In this document: in pieces, positions 27,171-36,102 of the stretch
Numbering within the stretch: the first letter of the stretch is position 1
How the letters are laid out: each line of letters begins with the position of its first letter
NCBI RefSeq assembly: GCF_015356785.1
Contig: NZ_JAAEJV010000002.1
Location: 33,948 to 97,947, forward strand
DNA: 64,000 bases
Source of the DNA: Candidatus Neptunochlamydia vexilliferae
GTDB taxonomy: Bacteria; Chlamydiota; Chlamydiia; Chlamydiales; Simkaniaceae
Reading direction: 5' to 3'
Program-made: the position numbers and the translations under genes
Notes under the pieces: generated by a model
What the model was told of the DNA's origin: nothing
The model's input: only the letters and a program-made list of their open reading frames with translations
The model's database searches: none

Positions 27171-29633
27171 ATGTCGTATACAGAAGGAGAAACAGTTGTC
27201 CCACGCAGTGTGGAAGAGGAGATGAAGGAGAGCTACCTTCGCTACTCCATGTCGGTCATCATTGCCCGCGCTCTTCCCGATGTTCGTGATGGACTCAAAC
27301 CCTCACAGCGACGGGTTTTATACGCGATGCGGCAGCTGAACCTCAGCCCCGGCGCGAAACACCGAAAGTGTGCAAAGATCTGTGGTGACACCTCAGGGGA
27401 TTACCACCCTCATGGTGAGCAGGTCATTTACCCCACCCTTGTCCGGATGGCTCAAGATTGGGTGATGCGCTATACAATGGTCCAAGGGCAAGGAAACTTT
27501 GGCTCGATCGATGGAGACCCTCCAGCGGCGATGCGTTATACAGAAGCCCGCCTCACAAAGCCCTCGATGGCTCTGATGGAAGACCTCGATAAGGAAACGG
27601 TCGAATACATCCCCAACTACGACGAAACAAAAAAAGAGCCCACCGTTTTCCCCGCAAAGTTCCCGAACCTCCTCTGTAACGGTTCATCAGGAATTGCGGT
27701 GGGAATGGCGACCAACATCCCTCCCCACAACTTGACTGAGCTCTGCAAAGCGACCGAGCTTTTGATCGATAACCCCAATGTGACTATCGATGAGATCATG
27801 GAAGTGATGCCTGCTCCCGACTTCCCAACAGGAGGGATGATCTGTGGTTACCGCGGAATTAAAGAGGCGTTCCACACCGGAAGAGGAAAGCTTAGAGTTC
27901 GAGGAACCATTCATGTTGAAGAGACCAAAACTGCTGACAAACAGCGTCTCATCATCGACCAAGTTCCCTACAATGTCAACAAAGCCCGTCTCATCGAGCG
28001 GATTGCCGACCTTGTTAACAACAAAGCGATCACCGGAATCGCCGACATCCGTGATGAATCGGATAAGCAAGGGATGCGCGTAGCGATCGACCTTAAGAAG
28101 GGAGAGATCCCCGATGTGGTGATCAACCAGCTCTACAAATTTACCGACATGCAGATCACCTTCGGGTGTAACATGCTTGCCCTCGATAAAGGGCTTCCCC
28201 GCATCATGAACGTCAAGCAGATGATCGCAGCATGGGTGGAGCACCGGATCGAAGTGGTCCGAGCGCGGACCCGCTTTGAACTTAACAAAGCCGAAGCGCG
28301 GGCTCACATCTTAGAGGGATATCTCAAAGCGCTTAGCCACCTCGATGATGTGGTCAAGATCATCCGGAAAAGTAACACCCGTGAAGAGGCAAAGATTGCC
28401 CTTGTCGAAAAGTATCAATTTACCGACCGTCAAGTCAACGCTGTCCTCGACCTTCGCCTCTATCAACTCACCGGAATGGAAAAAGAGAAGATCGAAGCCG
28501 AGTACGCCGATCTTCAAGCAAAAATTGCCCACTACCGGGCTATTCTTGGCAGTGAAGCTCTTGTTCGAGGGATTATCAAGGATGAACTCGGAGATATCCA
28601 AAAGTTTGACAAGACCGAGAGAAAAACCCAAATCGTCCCAGCCGAAGAGGAATTCCAAATGGAAGACCTCATCGCTGACGAGCCGGTGATCCTCACCATC
28701 TCAAATGATGACTACATCAAGAGGATGCCAACTGGAACCTTTAGAGAACAGAAGCGAGGAGGTCAAGGAGTCATTGGCTTCGACCATAAGAAAGAGACCG
28801 ATATGATCAAAGATATCTATGTTGCCTCGACCCACGATACCCTTATGTTCTTCACCAACTTTGGCCGCGTCTATTGGGTCAAAGTGTGGCAGATTCCTGA
28901 AGCGGGAAGACGTTCGAAAGGGAAACCGCTCGTTAACCTCTTAGAGGGCTTGAGTGAAGGGGAGCGGATTGCCGCGCAGCTCCGCGTCCGTAAATTTGAT
29001 GAGGAAGAGGCATCGATCCTCCTTGCAACCAAGCAAGGGGTTGTGAAGAAAACTCTCCTCGAAGCCTTCAGCTCGCCTCGCCGTAAAGGGGTCTATGCGA
29101 TCAACATCGACGAAGGGGATGAAGTCATTGCAGCCCACATGGTTCGCCCTGAAGAGCAGATCATGCTCTTTACCCACGAAGGGATGGCTGTTCGCTTTGA
29201 CCAAGAGCAAGTCCGTGCGATGGGACGGGTGGCCCGTGGTGTCCGCGGCGTAAAGCTCAAAAGCGCTTCGGACCATGTCGTCTCGTGCGAAGTGGTTAGC
29301 GGTAACGAGACCGTCCTTGTTGTCTGTGAAAATGGATATGGAAAGCGGTCGAGTGTCGAGCAGTTTAGACAGACCCACCGTGGTGGCGTCGGAGTCCGCT
29401 CGATCATTACCAGCAAGAGGAATGGACAAGTTGTCGGCGCCCTTTCTGTCGGCGATAAAGATAGTGTGGTCCTTATGGCAAGCTCAGGGCACACCCTCCG
29501 CCTTAGCATGCAAGACATTCGGGTGATGGGGCGCTCCACCCAAGGGGTGAAAGTAGTCAACCTGAAAAATAGCGACACCCTTGTGGCGATGCAAAAAATC
29601 GAACATTTGGAAGAGAGTGAAGAGAAAAAATAG
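27171..29633 (+). CDS. gyrA: DNA gyrase subunit A
   Basis: Breakage-reunion subunit. The catalytic tyrosine lies in PPAAMRYTEARLTK. The C-terminal beta-pinwheel contains the GyrA-box-like EQKRGGQGVIG, which favours gyrase over topoisomerase IV. The quinolone-resistance-determining segment reads HPHGEQVIYPTL where E. coli has HPHGDSAVYDTI, so the positions equivalent to Ser83 and Asp87 are Gln and Pro. 820 residues, RBS AGGAG before the ATG. Operon with gyrB, tmk and holB. Confidence 0.96.
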   Translation: MSYTEGETVVPRSVEEEMKESYLRYSMSVIIARALPDVRDGLKPSQRRVLYAMRQLNLSPGAKHRKCAKICGDTSGDYHPHGEQVIYPTLVRMAQDWVMRYTMVQGQGNFGSIDGDPPAAMRYTEARLTKPSMALMEDLDKETVEYIPNYDETKKEPTVFPAKFPNLLCNGSSGIAVGMATNIPPHNLTELCKATELLIDNPNVTIDEIMEVMPAPDFPTGGMICGYRGIKEAFHTGRGKLRVRGTIHVEETKTADKQRLIIDQVPYNVNKARLIERIADLVNNKAITGIADIRDESDKQGMRVAIDLKKGEIPDVVINQLYKFTDMQITFGCNMLALDKGLPRIMNVKQMIAAWVEHRIEVVRARTRFELNKAEARAHILEGYLKALSHLDDVVKIIRKSNTREEAKIALVEKYQFTDRQVNAVLDLRLYQLTGMEKEKIEAEYADLQAKIAHYRAILGSEALVRGIIKDELGDIQKFDKTERKTQIVPAEEEFQMEDLIADEPVILTISNDDYIKRMPTGTFREQKRGGQGVIGFDHKKETDMIKDIYVASTHDTLMFFTNFGRVYWVKVWQIPEAGRRSKGKPLVNLLEGLSEGERIAAQLRVRKFDEEEASILLATKQGVVKKTLLEAFSSPRRKGVYAINIDEGDEVIAAHMVRPEEQIMLFTHEGMAVRFDQEQVRAMGRVARGVRGVKLKSASDHVVSCEVVSGNETVLVVCENGYGKRSSVEQFRQTHRGGVGVRSIITSKRNGQVVGALSVGDKDSVVLMASSGHTLRLSMQDIRVMGRSTQGVKVVNLKNSDTLVAMQKIEHLEESEEKK

Positions 29634-30255
29634 AGCCCTTTTTGTCACCTTCGAAGGAGGTGAAGGGGCGGGAAAGACCACCCTCATCAATCGGGTCTAT
29701 GAAACGCTCTCCTCCAAGGGACACACCGTCATTAAGACCTTCGAGCCAGGGGATACCCCTCTGGGTGAGGAGATCCGTAAGCTTGTCCTCTTGCAAGAAG
29801 AGCGCCCCGTCTGTAAGCAAAGTGAGCTTTTCCTCTTCCTCACAGATCGGGCTCAACATGTGCAAGAGGTGATTGTGCCCGCCCTCGAAGAGGGGAAAAT
29901 CGTCCTGTGCGACCGGTTTAATGACTCGACGATGGCCTACCAAGGGGTTGCCCGCGCTCTAGACCCCGATCTTCTCGAAAAAATCTGTCTCACTGCAACC
30001 GACGGCCTTGTCCCCGATCTTACCCTCTATCTCGACCTCGATCCCAAGGAGGGACTTAAGCGGGCGCAACACAAAGAGGCCCATGACCGGATCGAAAAAG
30101 AAAAAGGGGACTTTCATAGCAAAGTGCGTGCAGCCTTTCTCTCCTTTGCCGAAAAAGAGCCCGACCGATTCCATGTGATCGATGCGAGTCAGCCCATCGA
30201 CACGGTCTACCAAAATGCCATGTCTGAGGTAGAATTAGCTTTATGTCACATCTAA
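29617..30255 (+). CDS. tmk: Thymidylate kinase
   Basis: Phosphorylates dTMP to dTDP. P-loop FEGGEGAGKTT, the DR motif in VLCDRFNDSTMAYQG, and the lid/Asp region LYLDLDPKEGLKRA. I prefer the GTG at 29617 (VKRKNRALFVTFEGG) as start; the longer ATG frame from 29581 would add residues read from gyrA's last codons. The gene overlaps gyrA by 17 bp and holB by 13 bp, indicating coupling in the gyrB-gyrA-tmk-holB operon. Confidence 0.93.
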   Translation: MKRKNRALFVTFEGGEGAGKTTLINRVYETLSSKGHTVIKTFEPGDTPLGEEIRKLVLLQEERPVCKQSELFLFLTDRAQHVQEVIVPALEEGKIVLCDRFNDSTMAYQGVARALDPDLLEKICLTATDGLVPDLTLYLDLDPKEGLKRAQHKEAHDRIEKEKGDFHSKVRAAFLSFAEKEPDRFHVIDASQPIDTVYQNAMSEVELALCHI

Positions 30256-30962
30256 AACCCCTTCTTGAAAACACTCCCCACGCCATCCTTGTTGAAAGTG
30301 ACGCAGGGGTCGATGCCTTTGCCCGCACCCTCCTCAAAACCGATAAAAAAGAGCCCCCCGACCTCCGCCATCTCTATCCCGAGGGAAAAAGTCGTCGCCA
30401 CCCGATCGAAGCGATTCGTACCCTCATCGAAGAGGCGAACCTGCTCCCTTTCGAATCGGAGCACAAAGTCTTTATCATCCATGAAGCTGACCGGATGCTT
30501 CCCTCTAGCAGCAACGCCCTTCTAAAAATCTTAGAAGAGCCCCCCTCCTTTGTGACCATTATCCTGATCAGCGCCCACCCGGAAGCGCTCCTTCCAACGA
30601 TTACTTCCCGCTGCTTCCAGGTTCCCTCTGACACAAAAGTGACAACCGATCGAGAGCTTTCAGACCAGATGTTTCGCCTCGGGATGGCCCTGCTTCAAAA
30701 AGATTTCCTAGCGGCCAAAGAGCTTGCCGCGACCGAAGAGCCCCAAAAAGCCCTTGCCTATCTCTTCTCCTTTTACCGCGACCTTCACCTCCTCCGCGCG
30801 GGAGGCAACCCCGAGCTTCTCTTCTACAAAAACAAACAAGAGACCTTAGAGACAGTTGAAGGGGAGCTTCCCTCGCTCGAATCGATCGAGGAAAAGATTG
30901 AAAGGGCATCTGAAGCGGTTGAGCTCAATCTTTCCTTAGCTTCAGCACTTGCTATTTTCTAA
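30243..30962 (+). CDS. holB: DNA polymerase III delta-prime subunit
   Basis: Clamp-loader AAA+ subunit. Recognisable parts: PIEAIRTLIEEANLLPFES, KVFIIHEADRMLPSSSNALL (Walker B region with E instead of the second D), LKILEEPPSFVTIILIS, and LLPTITSRCFQVP (sensor 1). No consensus Walker A and no zinc-binding Cys cluster is present, so this is a short, probably ATPase-inactive delta-prime of 239 residues. Most of the gene (from 30404) recurs as a decayed copy at 33901-34461. Confidence 0.85.
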   Translation: MSHLKPLLENTPHAILVESDAGVDAFARTLLKTDKKEPPDLRHLYPEGKSRRHPIEAIRTLIEEANLLPFESEHKVFIIHEADRMLPSSSNALLKILEEPPSFVTIILISAHPEALLPTITSRCFQVPSDTKVTTDRELSDQMFRLGMALLQKDFLAAKELAATEEPQKALAYLFSFYRDLHLLRAGGNPELLFYKNKQETLETVEGELPSLESIEEKIERASEAVELNLSLASALAIF

Positions 30963-31480
30963 AAACCTAGCCCTAATTCAAACGCGAAGGTATTTAGCCA
31001 TTCAAAATGTCCACTATACTCAATTTCAAATGGAATATAGTGGATTTTTCCGAAAAATTTCTTGTTCTTTGAAATAGAGTAGTCTTGACCAATGAAAAGA
31101 GAAGAAAGAAAGCTATCATCATCCTCATTAGAAAATGCACTCAATGCTTCTAATCCAAAGAAAAATTGACTGGTTAAGTTAGGATTAACAAAGTAACTGA
31201 TATTACCTCCTAAAATAATCATAAAGTCGTTACCAAATATGAAGTCGCTGGTGAGAGCTTGAAATCTTATGTTAAGGCCAAGGCCTAGATGATTCTTTTG
31301 GTATTGATATCCAATTTCTGGAATAAAAAAATGGTAGGTTGATAAGCCTCCAAAATAAAAATAGCTATTTTTAATCTCTGTAACATCAGGTTGAGACATT
31401 GCAGTATAGGCTTCTTGTTTTTCTTCAGCAGTTAGTGATAGGCCAAAGCAAATAATAAATAGGACAATAAATTTTTTCAT
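30959..31480 (-). CDS. Secreted protein, probable small outer-membrane beta-barrel
   Basis: 173 residues. Signal peptide MKKFIVLFIICFGLSLTAEE with likely cleavage after TA. The remainder alternates polar and aromatic residues (NSYFYFGGLSTYHFFIP, HLGLGLNIRFQAL, FMIILGGNISYF, LTSQFFFGLEAL) and ends in Phe (FAFELGLGF), as outer-membrane barrels do. About eight strands would fit its size. No family name assigned. Convergent with holB, overlapping by 4 bp. Confidence 0.6.
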   Translation of the reverse strand: MKKFIVLFIICFGLSLTAEEKQEAYTAMSQPDVTEIKNSYFYFGGLSTYHFFIPEIGYQYQKNHLGLGLNIRFQALTSDFIFGNDFMIILGGNISYFVNPNLTSQFFFGLEALSAFSNEDDDSFLSSLFIGQDYSISKNKKFFGKIHYIPFEIEYSGHFEWLNTFAFELGLGF

Positions 31481-31749
31481 AAATCCCTGTTAGTTGGGTA
31501 TACATGTTGTATTTTCTTTTTACATCTGTAGCTCCTATTTTTTCAAGTCAAAATTTTAAAACTCGATGGTCAAGGTTTTTTATGCTGACACTTATAAAAT
31601 AGCTTTTTGCTATTCTCTCTTAGAGAAACAGCCCTTTCATTTTCCAAAAGAGGACAATTCAAAAAAAATATTGCAAAAAATGTCTGCAAATGATTAGATG
31701 TAATTCTTTAATTAACAAAGAACTTTCAATATTTACCTGGAGAACGTAA

Positions 31750-33084
31750 ATGGTCGTTTCAAGGCACCTTAACTATATTAGAAAGCACCTCAATAAACTC
31801 GTTGAGAAAACATCTGGTGAAGTCCATAGTGTTGCAAATCAGCTGGCTAAAGATATTCATGAAGAAATCGAGGCTTTTAAGGTTGCTTATGCTGATAGTT
31901 TAAACTTGACAGTTGATAAGTTAGACCCCTTAGTTAGGGGTTGGTTGGAAAAAATCAATCAAAGGGTAGAACATCTTGAAAAAAAGATAGATAAGGTAGC
32001 CTTAGTCTGGCCCGATTTTGCACTAAATACTTCCCTATCTGTGCCATTTATGGGGAATTATCCTAAAGTAACTCGATGGTCACCAAAATATGTTTTTGGT
32101 AAAGAGAATGCGATAATTCACTTTCATGGGATTTTTCCCTTAGACTCTAACCCAAAGCTTAGAATCCAGGATAAGGTGATTGAGCCTTATGAACATATCA
32201 ATACACAAATCAGCTTCTCTATTCCAAAAGAGCTTTATGCTGAGGTTAAGTCGCCCCGATTTATAAAAGGAGAATTGAGGTTAACAGAAAGGTCACAAGT
32301 CATTTCTTGTATTTCCAGTAGATTAACCTTTAAAACAACCCTTGTTGCTTTTCCCGAGTTTGCCGGTAAGCTTTCTATTCTCACACATGAACAAGAAAAG
32401 CCAGAAACCGTTAATCTTCGCTGGGGTGAAACTATTATTAGAGGAGTAAAACCCAACAAATGGAAGATTTGCTTTGATGCCTATAATAATAGCCATTATG
32501 AGTTTATTGGTACGACACTGAACAACCCGATTCTAGAAGTTTCAGACTTAAAAGATCGCGTGAAAATTTTTGTTAAGGGTCCTAGGATGGAGCTTTTGCA
32601 TCTACGGCATGTCGTCGATCAAGTTTCTATTCTAAAAGAGCCAGAACAAAAAACTCCACCAACTAAGGCTCCTCCTCCACCAGTGCCACCAACTAAGACT
32701 TCACCCCCATTAGTGCTACCAACTAAGGCTCCTCCGCCAGTGCCACAGATTCATCCTTTTCGGGCAGCTCTTGGTCACCTTCCCCATCAGATTCAATCCA
32801 ATCACTTCCAATCATCCGGGCAGAAAATTCCCGCAGCTATTAAAAAAAGCTATCCCTACCTCTACAAAGAGCACATTCATAAAAAATCGACCCAAGAAGT
32901 GCGTATTGCTCCCGCACATAAAGCCATTGCTATTTACAAAAGTGGAAAATGGCGATTCTACTGGCTAGGGCCTCCATCATCGGCAATCGTAGAAAAAAAA
33001 GGTGGTTTCCAAAAAGCCTTCGATGCTTTTAAACCAAAATACCTAGAGATGGCTCGTAAGCCCTATATAGCCAGTCGTCTTTAA
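31750..33084 (+). CDS. Proline-rich protein of unknown function, candidate effector
   Basis: 444 residues, AT-rich, no signal peptide. The N-terminal 80 residues are helical and probably coiled coil (LAKDIHEEIEAFKVAY, KINQRVEHLEKKIDK). The middle (90-300) is beta-rich and unfamiliar. Residues about 305-340 contain a short repeat, PTKAPPPPVPPTKTSPP then PTKAPPPVP, with PPPPVP motifs like those bound by host SH3, EVH1 or profilin domains. The C-terminal segment ends KGGFQKAFDAFKPKYLEMARK. Standing alone among accessory genes, it could be secreted, but that is inference. Confidence 0.55.
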   Translation: MVVSRHLNYIRKHLNKLVEKTSGEVHSVANQLAKDIHEEIEAFKVAYADSLNLTVDKLDPLVRGWLEKINQRVEHLEKKIDKVALVWPDFALNTSLSVPFMGNYPKVTRWSPKYVFGKENAIIHFHGIFPLDSNPKLRIQDKVIEPYEHINTQISFSIPKELYAEVKSPRFIKGELRLTERSQVISCISSRLTFKTTLVAFPEFAGKLSILTHEQEKPETVNLRWGETIIRGVKPNKWKICFDAYNNSHYEFIGTTLNNPILEVSDLKDRVKIFVKGPRMELLHLRHVVDQVSILKEPEQKTPPTKAPPPPVPPTKTSPPLVLPTKAPPPVPQIHPFRAALGHLPHQIQSNHFQSSGQKIPAAIKKSYPYLYKEHIHKKSTQEVRIAPAHKAIAIYKSGKWRFYWLGPPSSAIVEKKGGFQKAFDAFKPKYLEMARKPYIASRL

Positions 33085-33117
33085 CACTAAGATTAAATCC
33101 AATTAGGAGAAAACCTA

Positions 33118-33243
33118 TGTCTAGCAGTTCTACCTATAGTTCTTCAAGTAGCAGCTCTTCGAGCTCAACTTACACAAATAACCCATTACACGAACCAAAA
33201 GACTATTGGGTAAAGAAGCTAGTGTTTAATTGCATAAGTTAGC
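33118..33243 (+). CDS. Short Ser-rich reading frame, probably a truncated gene
   Basis: Good ribosome site (AGGAG) 9 bp before ATG, then MSSSSTYSSSSSSSSSSTYT and 21 more residues to TAG. The start resembles the Ser-rich N-termini of other accessory proteins here (for example 18491-19981). It ends next to a nuclease-like pseudogene, so it is probably the remaining 5' end of a longer gene. Low complexity prevents homology inference. Confidence 0.35.
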
Positions 33244-33253
33244 GATCGTATTT

Positions 33254-33645
33254 CTAAGTTGAGCCCCCTTTACTTCTCTTTTTCTCCATACAAAAGGCTT
33301 TGCCCCTTCGTGGTATATGGAACTTCTTTTTTCTGGCTTGCTGTGAACAGTAAGCTCGAGTGGCGTAATAGAGCGCATGATAATCAAAACTTTTTTCGCG
33401 GGAGATTTGCATTTCTATAATGAAACAGTTCCTGCTTTGATCCTCACACATAACATCAACGACTGAAACACGGAGCGGTGCAGTTCCAGGGTCTTGATTT
33501 ATTTTAAGAAGATTAACTCCTTGACAGGGCAAGGTCTTTCAAGGATATCATTTAAAAAATGGGTGAGAATGTCTTTATTTTTTTCGCTTCCAAAGATTCT
33601 TTTAAAGACTAAATGTTTTATTGGGTTTAAATACTTGCTGGTTAG
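33254..33645 (-). pseudogene. Rpn/PD-(D/E)XK nuclease family pseudogene, frameshifted
   Basis: Two frames join into one protein. The first (start of gene, near 33645) reads YLNPIKHLVFKRIFGSEKNK and continues to LNDILERPCPVKELIFLK. The second continues NQDPGTAPLRVSVVDVMCED, then CFIIEMQISREKSFDYHALY with the D...ExQ nuclease motif. This is the recombination-promoting nuclease (transposase_31/PDDEXK_2) family found in many copies in mobile-rich genomes. A frameshift near 33500 and a short C-terminus show it is broken. Confidence 0.65.
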
Positions 33646-33659
33646 GAACATTTTGCAAA

Positions 33660-33907
33660 TCCTACAACGCTTTCGTAGCAAAGGAGGAGGTGATCGACCC
33701 CATTCATCGCCTTATGAGGATCTCCCTCTATTGGCAACCCAAGAGCCTCTGCGATTTTGTTTTTTGAGACCTCGGTTTCCCATGGCTTAATTGTTCCCTC
33801 TTGGAGGCACTTTACCCAGTACATCGGAGGCTAAGTTGAGCCAATGGTAGGGCCGTTCAACTTCTCTTGTGTATCAGCATCGACGAGCTGGAAAAAAAGG
33901 CCCGATC
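33660..33907 (-). pseudogene. Duplicated C-terminal part of the 36.1-kb DEDDh exonuclease gene
   Basis: Closely similar to 36130-36375 of the intact exonuclease gene (for example AEALGLP, DPHKAMNGVDHLLLCYE), with substitutions and at least one frameshift (CATCGGAGG here versus CATCGAGG). It ends at CCCGATC (33901-33907), where the sequence switches to a copy of holB on the opposite strand. There is no start or intact frame; a fragment. Confidence 0.75.
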
Positions 33908-34461
33908 GAAGCGATCCGCACCCTCATCGAAGAGGCGAACCTGCCCCCTTTCGAATCGGAGCGCAAGGTCTTTATCATCCACGAAGCCGACCGGATGCTT
34001 CCTTCCAGCAGCAATGCCCTTCTAAAAACCTTAGAAGAACCCCCTTCCTTTGTGACTATTATCTTGATCAGCGCTCACCCCGAAGCCCTTCTTCCCACCA
34101 TTACCTCCCGCTGTTTTCAGGTTCCCTCAGACGCAAAGGTGGCAACCGACCGGGAGCTTTCCGACCAGATGTTTCGCCTCGGCATGGCCCTGCTTTGAAA
34201 AGACTTTCTAGCTGCTAAGGAGCCTGCTGCGACCGAAGAGCCCCAAGAAGCCCTTGCCTATCTCTTCTCCTTTTACCACGACCTTCACCTCCTCCGCGCG
34301 GGAGGCAACCCCGAGCTTCTCTTCTAAAAAACAAACAAGAGACCTTAGAGACAGTTGAAGGGGAGCTTCCCTCGCTCGAATCGATCGAGGAAAAGATTGA
34401 AAGGGCATCTGAAGCGGTCGAGCTCGATCTTCCTTTAGCTTCAGCACTTGCTATTTTCTAA
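33901..34461 (+). pseudogene. Duplicated holB fragment
   Basis: Copy of holB 30404-30962, from the PIEAIRTLIEEAN codons through the stop. An in-frame TGA after RLGMALL and a deletion near 34326 break the frame. It lacks the holB N-terminus and is joined at CCCGATC to the exonuclease fragment. Similarity ends right after the shared stop codon CTTGCTATTTTCTAA. Confidence 0.8.
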
Positions 34462-34495
34462 ATTTTTTTCCTAGACATCTTGATAAAATATAACC

Positions 34496-34562
34496 GGCAG
34501 GTTAGACTCGAATTTGTGTTTGACCTGCCAACTATAGAAGGTCTATAAGTGGCAGGTTAAAC
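34496..34562. repeat. GGCAGGTTA repeats/palindrome upstream of the ATPase gene
   Basis: GGCAGGTTAGAC (34496-34507), its inverse GTTTGACCTGCC (34518-34529), and GGCAGGTTAAAC (34551-34562). The last two form a 43-bp near-palindrome (34519-34561) centred on TATAGA-AGG-TCTATA. Located 50-115 bp before the ATPase start; plausible operator or hairpin control, not proven. Confidence 0.5.
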
Positions 34563-34611
34563 ATTTTGAGTTTAATTTGTTAATTATTAGAGTTTTGAGT
34601 TTGTTGAAATC

Positions 34612-36102
34612 ATGACAACATGTTTGTTGGAGAATCGTTCAAAGAAAATTATTGGACGTATAAGAGAGCAGAAAATACTAAAAGATCTTTTTGACTCAAA
34701 AAAGGCTGAGTTTATTGCAGTTTATGGGCGTCGTAGGATAGGAAAAACCTATTTGATTAAGAACTTTGTAGATTCGGTGTCTACTGAATTTTTCCATGTA
34801 ACAGGTATTCAAAAGGGAACTTTAGGAGAGCAACTAGGGGAATTTGCAAAACAGTTGGGAGTAGCTTTTTATAAAGGAGCTTCAATCACTTCCCGAAGGA
34901 CTTGGATAAAAGCATTTGAAGATCTTACACGAGCAATCAATGAGATCCCTAAAGATAGAAAAATTATTCTTTTTTTTGATGAGCTTCCTTGGATGGCAAC
35001 CCCCCGTTCAAAATTACTTACAGCTTTAGAGTTATACTGGAACCGCTACTGGGTGTTTGATGATCGAATCAAACTCATTATATGTGGATCAGCAACCTCA
35101 TGGGTTATTGAGAATATTATTAATAATAAAGGAGGGCTTCATAATAGAGTCACAAGGACAATCCAATTAAAACCGTTTACCTTATATGAGGTAGAAAACT
35201 TTCTGAAAGAACATCATATCCACCTTGATCATCGTCAAATTCTAGACCTTTATGTTGTTTTAGGTGGAGTGCCTTTATACTGGTCTTTTATACAGAAAGG
35301 GCAATCTGCTCATCAATGTATTGATGAATTATGCTTTCAAAATGATGGACCTCTTATAAAAGAATTCGATAGGCTTTTTCAGTCACTTTTTAATGACCCC
35401 GCACCCTACATAGATCTCATTCGGATTATTGCAAGTCACCGTTATGGAATTGGCCAGGCAGAGCTTATAGCAAAGTCAAAGTTTCCTGGTGGAGGGGGAA
35501 CGGTTCGTAGATTACATCAATTAGAGGAGACAGGGTTTATAACCAGTCTTATTCCTTATGGTCATAAGGATAAAGGAATCTATTACTTGGTTGAGGATGA
35601 GTATAGCCTTTTTTACTTATATTGGATTGAACCAAACCTTAAAACCCTCACTAAAAAAGGTCTTGCTGAAGGGTTTTGGTTGTCTCAATCTAAGCAACCT
35701 TCTTGGAAAAGCTGGGTTGGGTATGCATTTGAATCTATTTGTTATAAGCATATTCACCAAATCCGTAAGGCCTTAGGAATTGATCCAGGAGCTTTTATAG
35801 GGACTTGGCGGTATGTTCCAAGAGCTCAATCTGCCCAAGAAGGAGCTCAAGTGGATTTACTTTTTGATCGTCCCGATGGAGTGATAACAATATGTGAGAT
35901 TAAGTGTTGTGACCATCCATTTGCAATCGACAAATCTTATGCAAAGAACCTTCTAAAGAAATTAGAAGTATTTCGTAAGCAGACAAGAACGAAAAAGCAG
36001 CTATTTCTTTCAATGATCACAACGTTTGGTCTTAAGCCGACAATGTATTCCGAAGAAATTGTAACCAATCAAATTACACTCAAGGATTTGTTTAGTTCCT
36101 AA
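34612..36102 (+). CDS. AAA-family ATPase with C-terminal DUF234-like nuclease domain
   Basis: 496 residues. Walker A AVYGRRRIGKTYLI (about 44-54), Walker B KIILFFDELPWMA (about 125), sensor region LIICGSATSW, then the helical segment with QLKPFTLYEVENFL typical of the archaeal-type ATPase/DUF4143/DUF234 group. The C-terminal part has GYAFESICYKHI, then QVDLLFDR and ICEIKCC: a D...ExK-like pattern of restriction-like nucleases. These ATPases are widespread and mobile, with unknown biological role. It is AT-rich relative to core genes and preceded by GGCAGGTTA repeats. It overlaps the convergent exonuclease gene by 4 bp. Confidence 0.75.
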   Translation: MTTCLLENRSKKIIGRIREQKILKDLFDSKKAEFIAVYGRRRIGKTYLIKNFVDSVSTEFFHVTGIQKGTLGEQLGEFAKQLGVAFYKGASITSRRTWIKAFEDLTRAINEIPKDRKIILFFDELPWMATPRSKLLTALELYWNRYWVFDDRIKLIICGSATSWVIENIINNKGGLHNRVTRTIQLKPFTLYEVENFLKEHHIHLDHRQILDLYVVLGGVPLYWSFIQKGQSAHQCIDELCFQNDGPLIKEFDRLFQSLFNDPAPYIDLIRIIASHRYGIGQAELIAKSKFPGGGGTVRRLHQLEETGFITSLIPYGHKDKGIYYLVEDEYSLFYLYWIEPNLKTLTKKGLAEGFWLSQSKQPSWKSWVGYAFESICYKHIHQIRKALGIDPGAFIGTWRYVPRAQSAQEGAQVDLLFDRPDGVITICEIKCCDHPFAIDKSYAKNLLKKLEVFRKQTRTKKQLFLSMITTFGLKPTMYSEEIVTNQITLKDLFSS

